Shown piece after piece: positions 58,260 to 64,000 of a DNA stretch of 64,000 nucleotides. Position 1 is the stretch's first letter, and every line of letters starts with the position of its first letter. Below the pieces are notes generated by a model, which had not been told where the DNA came from, searched no databases, and was given only the letters and a program-made list of their open reading frames with translations. Source of the DNA: Nannocystis sp. RBIL2 (GTDB lineage: Bacteria > Myxococcota_A > Polyangia > Nannocystales > Nannocystaceae); assembly GCF_026626745.1 (NCBI RefSeq), contig NZ_JAPNJW010000001.1, forward strand, positions 3,270,001 to 3,334,000, given 5' to 3'. The position numbers and the translations under genes were made by a program.

Positions 58260-60008
58260 ATGCAAAAACTCCCCCCCTTTGCTCTCCTTTTCGCGTTGCT
58301 CGCCGCCTGTTCGGGAAGCCCCGGCGAGACTACCGCCAACGAACCCACCGCGGGCACCGAAACCGCGGGCACCACGGCCGCCAGCGAGACGGGGAGTACC
58401 ACGCCCACGACCACGCTGGCGACCGCGGGGACCGAGACGACTGTCAGCCCAACCACGGCGGGCGACACCACCACAGTGGACACCAGCACGGGTCCTGACA
58501 CCGATACCGGCGCCTCCGAAGACTGCGCCCCCGACGATACACGAGCCTGCTACAGCGGCCCGGACGGCACCGAGGGCGTCGGCCAGTGCAAGGCCGGCGA
58601 ACAACAATGCGGTCCGGACGGGACCTGGGAATTGTGCATCGGCGAGGTCGTGCCGGCGCCCGAGAGCTGCGACCTGGCCGGCGACGAGGACTGCGACGGC
58701 GCCGACCCCTGCATGGGCGAGGGCACCGTGGGGTGGAGCCGTATCTTCGGCGGTCCGACAGAGGATTACGGCAAAGGCGTCGCCTTCGACGGCGCCGGTA
58801 ACGTGGTGGTGGCCGCAACCTCGACGCAGTCGATCGACTTCGGTGGCGGGCCGCTGATCGGCGCGGGCGTCTACCCGGATTATGACGTGTACGTGGCCAA
58901 GTTCTCGCCCACCGGTGCCCACCTGTGGAGCAAGCGCTTCGGCGACGCGGACGACCAGGGCTTTCGGCTCGCGATCACGACGACCGCAGCCGGCGAGATC
59001 GTGATGGCCGGCGACGCCAGAGGCACGATCGACTTCGGCGGCGGCCCGCTGGTGAACGGGCCGAACCCCGGCGGCTTCCTCGTCAAGTTCACCGGCGACG
59101 GCGAGCACGCGTGGAGCAAGGCCATCAAGGGCGGCAAGGAATTCGAGCCGCACCTCGCGGTCGACGAGGGCGGCAACATCGTCCTCGCCGGCTCCTGCAG
59201 GAGCGACATCGACCTCGGCGGCGGTGTCATGGTCGCGGCCGGCGAGACCGACGTTTTTCTCGCCAAATTCTCGTCCGCCGGGGCGCACCAGTGGAGCCGC
59301 CGTTTCGGCGACTTACAGAGCCAGAGCGCCCACGGCGTCGGAGTCGACGGCGCCGCCAACATCTACGTGACCGGCGGGTTCCGGGGCGCGATCGACCCCG
59401 GCAGCGGCCCCCTCATCAGCGCCGGCGAGTTGGACATGTTCGTCGCCAAGTTCGACCCCGCGGGCGACGCCGTGTGGGGCGCGCGGTTCGGCGGCGCCGG
59501 CGACGAGTGGGGCGAAGGGCTGGTGGTCGACAGCAAGGATCGCATCACGATCACGGGGATGACGAACCAGAGCATCGACTTCGGCGGCGGGCCGCTCGTG
59601 ACGCCCGACGCCGCGGGCGTGCTCGCCCAGTTCGACACCAGCGGGGCGCACCAGTGGAGCCGCCTGTTGTGCACCACCGGTCTCGGCAGGGCCCATATCG
59701 CCACCGACGGGTTCGACAGTGTCCTGCTCGCCGGGGTGGTCCAGGGCCAGTGCGACGTCGGCGGCGGTCTGCTGACCGCCGCCGACGAACTCGCCATCCT
59801 CGTCGCCAAGCTGACCCCCTCCGGCGATCACGTGTGGAGCAAGAGCTTCGGGGAAGTCGGTCAGCCGGGCGCGTCTGCCGTCGCCGGCTCCGCCGCCGGC
59901 GTCGTCGCCGCAACCGGCCGCATCTACGGCGCGGTCGATTTCGGCGACGGCCCGCAGACCAACACTTTTGGCTTCGAAGACGGCTTCATCGTCACCTTCA
60001 ACCCGTGA
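58260..60008 (+). CDS. SBBP-type beta-propeller lipoprotein
   Basis: 582 residues. The leader MQKLPPFALLFALLAACSGS and the linker GETTANEPTAGTETAGTTAA nearly repeat those of the 47845 protein. A short Cys-containing region (ACYSGPDGTEGVGQCKAGEQ) has the form of a motif common in myxobacterial surface proteins (cost/percentage type). The body carries about eight SBBP repeats, each with GNIVLAG..., a DFGGG or DLGGG turn and FLAKF...GAHQWS, for example VYVAKFSPTGAHLWSKRFGD and FVAKFDPAGDAVWGARFGG. This forms a propeller outside the cell; the ligand is unknown. Confidence 0.85.
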   Translation: MQKLPPFALLFALLAACSGSPGETTANEPTAGTETAGTTAASETGSTTPTTTLATAGTETTVSPTTAGDTTTVDTSTGPDTDTGASEDCAPDDTRACYSGPDGTEGVGQCKAGEQQCGPDGTWELCIGEVVPAPESCDLAGDEDCDGADPCMGEGTVGWSRIFGGPTEDYGKGVAFDGAGNVVVAATSTQSIDFGGGPLIGAGVYPDYDVYVAKFSPTGAHLWSKRFGDADDQGFRLAITTTAAGEIVMAGDARGTIDFGGGPLVNGPNPGGFLVKFTGDGEHAWSKAIKGGKEFEPHLAVDEGGNIVLAGSCRSDIDLGGGVMVAAGETDVFLAKFSSAGAHQWSRRFGDLQSQSAHGVGVDGAANIYVTGGFRGAIDPGSGPLISAGELDMFVAKFDPAGDAVWGARFGGAGDEWGEGLVVDSKDRITITGMTNQSIDFGGGPLVTPDAAGVLAQFDTSGAHQWSRLLCTTGLGRAHIATDGFDSVLLAGVVQGQCDVGGGLLTAADELAILVAKLTPSGDHVWSKSFGEVGQPGASAVAGSAAGVVAATGRIYGAVDFGDGPQTNTFGFEDGFIVTFNP

Positions 60009-60299
60009 TGTCCATAGCACTCACCCTGGCGCTCGAGCAGGTTAAGCCGTTCACTGCACGTCGCGCTCGCGGGTTCGGAGTGAGACGCAAGGGTATCGCC
60101 GCGCGTCCGCGCGGACAACGTGCGCTTATCGCGCGCGCCTCCCAAAATAGATCGCGCGCGCCGATCAAGCGCCAGGAGGTCGACACTCGTCGGCTAGCCC
60201 CCGCGGCGCCCACCGAACGATTGACTGCGCGGCCTCCACGACCTGACCTCGGAACTGACCATGTTCGAAACTGCCTTCTCCTCGAGCCCCTCGTCCACA

Positions 60300-60788
60300 A
60301 TGTCCACCGCCGTCGTGCTCGGCGGGCTGCTGTGCCTCATCGCCTGCGAATCGAAGGAAGACGCGACCGACGGCGGCGGGTCAGCGTTCGAAGAACAGCT
60401 CGCGGAGTGTCCCGTCCTTTCCCTCTCGAGCGATCCCTCTGCGGGCGCATGCCTTGCCGAAACCTACGAAGGAAAGACACCCTCGGGCGAGGCCTGCAGC
60501 CTTGAGCTGGGGGAGGGCGGTACTTACGAGTTTACGAGCCCATCCCTGGTGGTCTCGCACACGGCACCCGACAACACGATCTTCGTCTTCGATCACACGG
60601 TGGTGGGCGACTACGAGCAAATCGTGTGGAAAGTGTCCGATCCGACCTCTGTCGAGCCCTGGTATGACTTGGATTTTCAGGCTCGTTTCGGCACGGGAGT
60701 GCCCGATCTCGATTCGAAGATTCAATTCGAGGTTACCGAGCACGGGGAGAGCTCCACAAAAAGTGTTGTTTGCGTTGTCGAGCTTTGA
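60300..60788 (+). CDS. Small lipoprotein of unknown function
   Basis: 162 residues from ATG 60300, chosen because it starts a lipoprotein leader ([20 protein letters not shown]); ATG 60261 is in frame upstream. The mature part is acidic and beta-rich with four cysteines ([35 protein letters not shown]): [40 protein letters not shown] and [17 protein letters not shown]. No family recognised. Base composition is slightly less G+C-rich than its neighbours. Confidence 0.68.
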   Translation: MSTAVVLGGLLCLIACESKEDATDGGGSAFEEQLAECPVLSLSSDPSAGACLAETYEGKTPSGEACSLELGEGGTYEFTSPSLVVSHTAPDNTIFVFDHTVVGDYEQIVWKVSDPTSVEPWYDLDFQARFGTGVPDLDSKIQFEVTEHGESSTKSVVCVVEL

Positions 60789-61131
60789 CGCCCCCGCACG
60801 CCAGGTCGCTCCGCAGCGCGGCGCCAATCGACGTGGTGAACGGCATCTGGCCCTGGCCGGCCTCCGCGACCTTCTCTGCTGCTGTCTCAAGCGCGGGTAA
60901 GGGTGGTCGCATTACTGTCGCGGCGGCGGAACAGTTTGGACTCGTCGAGCATCGCGCGGCGCGACGGCCCAATCATTACACCCGGCGAGGCACCGAGCAC
61001 GCCGACCCGAAGCCGAGCTCGGCCGGCCTCGCGACTTCGGGGGACTCGCGCCAGGGAGCACGGTCCTGCAACGCCTGGCCCGTCCCCTGGAGTCGCTCGG
61101 GGGCGGGCGTGACGGCAGGACCTTGGGTTCG
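60789..61131. other. About 340 bases with no gene seen
   Basis: Frames are short and of arginine/alanine type. It leads into the IstB relic and is probably part of the same decayed insertion. Confidence 0.4.
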
Positions 61132-61412
61132 CGTCATGCACGACATCCAGGAGCTCTTCCAGCTCCATTTCCTCCGCGACGCCACCAACGTCGTCTTCAT
61201 CGGCCCCAACGGCGTCGGCAAGACCATGCTCGCGCAGAACCTCGCGCTCCACGCCCTCGTCCTCGGTCACACCGCGCGCTTCGTCTCGGCCTCGGCCATG
61301 CTCACCGACCTCGCCGCGCAGGACGGCGCGCTGGCGCTGAGGCGCCGGCTCCGACGGCTGAGATAGCCCATCTCGTCGACGACCAGCAGCTCGGGCTTGG
61401 CGAATCGGCGGC
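61132..61412 (+). pseudogene. IS21 IstB ATPase relic with an internal inversion
   Basis: On the plus strand 61138-61355 encodes the IstB core: [40 protein letters not shown] with Walker A, and [20 protein letters not shown] followed by ALRRRLRR. The next expected piece (Walker B region) is present but on the minus strand: [19 protein letters not shown] is encoded from about 61412 down to 61355. The gene is therefore cut and partly inverted at about 61355. Both ends of IstB and all of IstA are missing. Confidence 0.72.
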
Positions 61413-61630
61413 AGGATCGGCGTGGACCTTGGCCTCGGCGGGGCCTCCGCCTTGGCCGTGTCGGCCCTGTCCGCATTGGCTCCGTCGGGCGATCCCGCGA
61501 CGACCTCGGGCGAGCCGGCCGACGAGTCGCCCTACTTCCTCTTGAGCAACGACTTGGTGTTCAGTTTCAGGCTCCCCGCACATCCGAGAGCCAGCGACAG
61601 GAATGCGGAGATGACGACGAGCTTGTTCAT
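61413..61630 (-). pseudogene. Small lipoprotein with premature stop
   Basis: ATG 61630, preceded by GAGG 8 bases upstream, starts MNKLVVISAFLSLALGCAGS, a textbook lipoprotein leader, followed by LKLNTKSLLKRK and a TAG after 32 residues (61532-61534). The same frame then continues with normal composition ([34 protein letters not shown]) until it meets the inverted IstB piece. Either a 32-residue lipopeptide is made or the gene is dead. A diverged copy of the upstream repeat block (C) lies before it. Confidence 0.5.
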
Positions 61631-61710
61631 GAACTCGACCTCACAAGGGTGTGGGCGCGAGGGATGTCCGCAACCATGCACATGACGCGATTGCGCGGTC
61701 TCCCCTGGCG

Positions 61711-61761
61711 CCCGCGAACACTACAAAGACGACCCGGTGGGACCATCCGGCGAATTGCGTA
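61711..61761 (-). repeat. Lipoprotein-upstream repeat, diverged copy C
   Basis: On the minus strand it starts CTACGCAATTCG and shares the first ~19 bases (two mismatches) and a later TAGTGTTCGCG patch with copies A and B. It lies about 80 bases before the lipoprotein ATG at 61630, as A and B lie before their lipoprotein starts. Confidence 0.4.
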
Positions 61762-62064
61762 GGCCGACCGGCTGTTGGCCGTGAGCTGGCGCGCGGCGGC
61801 GTCGGGGCCAGGACGGGGGTGCGGCTCGAGGTACACGTTGCGCACCGCGGGAACGGGCACCCGGATCTTGACCTCGAAGCGTGGATGAGCCGCTCGATAT
61901 CGTCGGTGCGCAGGTGTCGGGGACGGCTGTGCGCGCTGGCGCCGTGCGGTGGGCTCGTTGTCGGTCGAGCGCTGGTGGGCGCTGGCGCGGGGGGGCTCGC
62001 AACCCCGGAGCGGACCGAGTCGGCGTCCTTGTTCGGCCCGCGGCCATCGGTTATCCACGTGGAC
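61762..62064. other. Intergenic stretch of about 300 bases without a gene called
   Basis: Divergent gap between repeat copy C and the cysteine-rich lipoprotein gene. Frames are unconvincing on both strands. GGCCGACCGGC-type inverted repeats near 61763-61782 are short. Confidence 0.4.
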
Positions 62065-62808
62065 ATGAGACTCAATGACTTGAACATCTTGGCGCAGATT
62101 CTGGCGGCGCTCGCCGTCGCTGCCGCCTGCGGGGAGTCGTCGGACGAGACGACCGGCGACTCCGGCACCGGTGGCTCGACGGCGTCGATGGAGACGGTCG
62201 GCGCGAGCACGGCGACGACCGGAGGTTCCACGGCGGGGTCGAGCACGGCACCGACCGAGGGCGGCGGGAGCGACGGAGAGACAACCGGCACCACGGCGCC
62301 CGCGACCGTGAGCAGCGACGGCGGCAACAACTGCGACGGCTTCGTCCAGCCGGGATGCGTGAGCAATGCCTGTCCAGAAGGACAATACTGCGAGTTCGAG
62401 TTCGGCTGCGCGCCCTCGAGCTGCGACTGCACCGTGAGCCCACCGGTGTGCGCAGACGACTGCGAGGGCGGGACCTGCATCGACGTCGAGGACGCGCGCT
62501 GCCAGCTCGGCGCGTGCGATCTGTACTGCGAGTTCGGCTTCATGGAGGGCGATGACGGGTGCCCGATTTGCGCGTGCGCCCCGCCACCCGGCTGCCTGTG
62601 CCAGACCGACGCGGACTGCGTGCGGATCACGTTCGGCTGCTGCGACTGCGCGCTCGGCGGGCTCGAGCTCGCGGTCGCCGAGCAGTGCGTGGACACGTTC
62701 GAGGCCTGCACGCCGCCGTCCGAGGCCGACGCCGACACCTGCGCGGGCGCCGATCAATGCACCGACCGACAGCCCGCCTGCGTCGCGCAGAAGTGCGTGT
62801 TGCAGTAG
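62065..62808 (+). CDS. Cysteine-rich lipoprotein with antistasin-like motif
   Basis: 247 residues from ATG 62065 (MRLNDLNILAQILAALAVAA followed by a CGESS lipobox). A Thr/Ser/Gly linker (about 22-90) precedes about 30 cysteines. The stretch CQLGACDLYCEFGFMEGDDG CPICACAPP has the cysteine spacing of antistasin-type protease-inhibitor repeats, and CPEGQYCEFEFGC and CLCQTDADCVRITFGCCDC are related knots. A secreted inhibitor or binding role at the surface is possible, but not shown. Complete, with no lesion seen. Confidence 0.75.
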   Translation: MRLNDLNILAQILAALAVAAACGESSDETTGDSGTGGSTASMETVGASTATTGGSTAGSSTAPTEGGGSDGETTGTTAPATVSSDGGNNCDGFVQPGCVSNACPEGQYCEFEFGCAPSSCDCTVSPPVCADDCEGGTCIDVEDARCQLGACDLYCEFGFMEGDDGCPICACAPPPGCLCQTDADCVRITFGCCDCALGGLELAVAEQCVDTFEACTPPSEADADTCAGADQCTDRQPACVAQKCVLQ

Positions 62809-62834
62809 CGCCGACCGCGTCCGAGGCGCACGAA

Positions 62835-63323
62835 CTACCGCCTGTGCGCTGTCAGCCCGCCGTCGAATGACGCCGCGGGTGCCCGCTTGCGAGATTCACC
62901 AAACGCGGCGGTGCCGTGCTCGACAGGTGATGCTGCCAGCCATGGAAGACGCTCGGCAGCGCCTTCACAGACCCTCCGACACGGGAACCTTCTCGAGGTG
63001 GGTGTGGTGACGTCGTGTCTTCTTGCTCGTGGGCGTCCTTTCCCTCGGCCGCCGCCGGGACGCTGGCCGGTCTTGGTGTCCGGGAGGTTGAAGAGGGCGT
63101 GCTGCCAGTCGATCATGGACCACTTGAGGTCCAGGATCTCGTCGCGTCGCAGGCCGGTGAGCGCGAGGAGCTGCAATGCCCAGACGGTCATCGGCTCGAT
63201 GTGACCGCGGGTGGCTGGGCGACGCCGCAACCCTTCCTCGAGGACGGCCTGAAGATTGCGGCGCTCCTCCGGGGTCAGGAAGCGCTCGACCTCGCGTGAG
63301 CCGTAGCGTCGGGACCCGTCCAC
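62835..63323 (-). pseudogene. Tyrosine recombinase (integrase) fragment
   Basis: The 5' part of the frame (63323 to about 63060) reads REVERFLTPEERRNLQAVLE and ALQLLALTGLRRDEILDLKW SMIDWQHALFNLPDTKTGQR, the start of an integrase catalytic domain with the first active-site Arg (TGLRRDE). Sense is lost afterwards: the HxxR and Tyr motifs are missing, and so is the N-terminal core-binding domain. It is a relic, perhaps of an integrated plasmid or phage. Confidence 0.72.
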
Positions 63324-63340
63324 TGGATTTCGGATGTTGG

Positions 63341-63691
63341 CCAGGCGGCAACCTCGAGCAGATCAAGCAGTGCGTCCTCGGCCGTTGCGCGGCGGTGTTC
63401 GACGAGCCGGGGCTGGCCGAGCTGGCCGCCGGCTGCGAGTGGTACGTGCAATGGTACGAGGCGGCCGACAACCCGAACCTGCATTATCAAGAGGTCGCCT
63501 GCCCGCCGCAGCTGGTGGCGATGTCCGGCATCGACCGCGGTCCGCTCGGCGACATCCAGGCCTGCAAGGGCGGCGGCGGCAACTGCTCGCAGGAAGAGAT
63601 GGACAACTGCGACTTCGGCTGGACGAACGGCGGGCAGAACTGCGGGCAGGACGACGGCTCGTGCTGCTGGACGGCCTGCTGCGGGCGGTGA
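63341..63691 (+). pseudogene. C-terminal fragment of a cysteine-rich exported protein
   Basis: From about 63350 the frame reads NLEQIKQCVLGRCAAVFDEP, LAELAAGCEWYVQWYEAADN PNLHYQEVACPPQL and CSQEEMDNCDFGWTNGGQNC, ending DGSCCWTACCGR at a stop. Upstream the composition turns arginine-rich and the integrase relic begins on the other strand, so the 5' part is gone. The WYVQWYEAADNPNLHYQEV block recalls C-terminal modules of cell-wall or polysaccharide-acting proteins, but I cannot name the family. Confidence 0.5.
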
Positions 63692-63840
63692 GGCGGCGCC
63701 GCCGCGGGGATGGGTATCGCGGCGCCGTTGAGCAGCGCGCCGCGCTGCGAATCGTCGCCGTCTGCAATGATACGTATCGCGGCAGCGGGCCGCTGCGACG
63801 CGATGCATCGCGGCAGCCGCGGTGATGCCGAAACGGTCGC

Positions 63841-64000
63841 TCAGCCGTCGGCCAGCACGGCGGCGAGGATGTCCCGGGTGCGCGTCCACAGCAGCGCGCT
63901 GCCGGCCTCAGGATCGATCACGTGCGGCGCGGCGCGCAGCCGGCGGGCCAGGGTGACGCCGTGGTCGGGCGAGTGTACGGGGCTCGTGTCCTGGGCGCCG
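63841..64000 (-). CDS. C-terminal end of a gene running off the right edge
   Basis: A stop (TGA) at 63841-63843 ends a minus-strand frame open to base 64000. The visible 52 residues include SPDHGVTLARRLRAAPHVID and EAGSALLWTRTRDILAAVLA, then DG. Normal composition and a helical character suggest a real protein. The family cannot be told from this part. Confidence 0.5.
   Translation of the reverse strand, partial: GAQDTSPVHSPDHGVTLARRLRAAPHVIDPEAGSALLWTRTRDILAAVLADG

Noticed and set aside
60140-60165. Alternating GCGCGC stretches as a possible Z-DNA or operator site
   Set aside because: Common in DNA of this composition; no symmetry or gene context to support a role.

Overview
The window is about 70% G+C and looks like a chromosomal accessory region of a predatory myxobacterium, most likely of the Nannocystis type. 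The signs are many secreted lipoproteins with Ser/Thr/Gly-rich linkers after the lipobox, copper type II monooxygenase-like proteins with an N-terminal c-type haem site, DUF4215/RCC1 cysteine-rich surface proteins, Ser/Thr kinases with PEGA or TPR tails, an FHA-sigma54 activator, and a sigma factor beside a kinase. I saw no tRNA, rRNA or CRISPR array. The placement rests on gene content only.

Layout. 1-3000: the start of a sensor kinase running off the left edge, an IS630 relic and a decayed amidohydrolase lipoprotein. 3067-7586: a four-gene minus-strand operon for exported haem/DUF1501-type proteins. 7663-15555: two copper monooxygenase-like paralogues in opposite orientation flank a signalling block (PEGA protein, Ser/Thr kinase, FHA-sigma54 activator); both paralogues carry the same two palindromes upstream. 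15650-18000: a zinc-ribbon membrane protein, then a graveyard with a frameshifted gene and IS66 pieces. 18006-21933: a zinc-finger/kinase/TPR protein divergent from a sigma factor. 22077-29904: secreted lipoproteins (FG-GAP, a rhamnogalacturonan-lyase-like Tat protein, a propeller, RCC1) with a group II intron domain V relic. 29968-31266: an IS630 relic abutting a CPBP protease gene.

31427-43929 is a potassium region: a complete kdpFABCDE operon with a leading 27-residue ORF, followed by a beta-barrel porin and a small membrane protein, and divergent from it a TrkH-type transporter with an N-terminal extension. A CTTAAC direct repeat with 11-bp period precedes both transport units, and a weaker copy precedes the porin; KdpE is the natural candidate to bind it. 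A dapE 3' fragment lies between the two units. 43932-46220 is a broken heavy-metal efflux locus: a MerR fragment, an intact-looking MerR-type operator/promoter, a CDF transporter and the C-terminal half of a CzcA-type RND pump.

46882-64000 is mostly secreted lipoproteins and repeats: a propeller gene lacking its 5' end, a 76-bp block repeated upstream of lipoprotein-type genes, a beta-lactamase-fold hydrolase, a kinase-TPR gene convergent with an FHA-LuxR regulator, a DUF4215/RCC1 protein, a GAD-like/DUF1851 (Tdi1-immunity-like) protein behind a lipoprotein linker, an SBBP-type propeller whose N-terminus is duplicated from another lipoprotein, a scrambled IS21 IstB relic, an antistasin-like cysteine-rich lipoprotein, an integrase relic and two partial genes at the right edge.

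The recurring themes are phospho-signalling modules beside secreted redox or surface proteins, reuse of the same lipoprotein leader and upstream DNA on different bodies, and heavy decay of mobile elements. The best candidates for something undescribed are the shared control DNA of the two copper-enzyme genes around an FHA-sigma54 activator, the KdpE-like repeat joining kdp, trkH and a porin, and the lipoprotein-leader repeat family.
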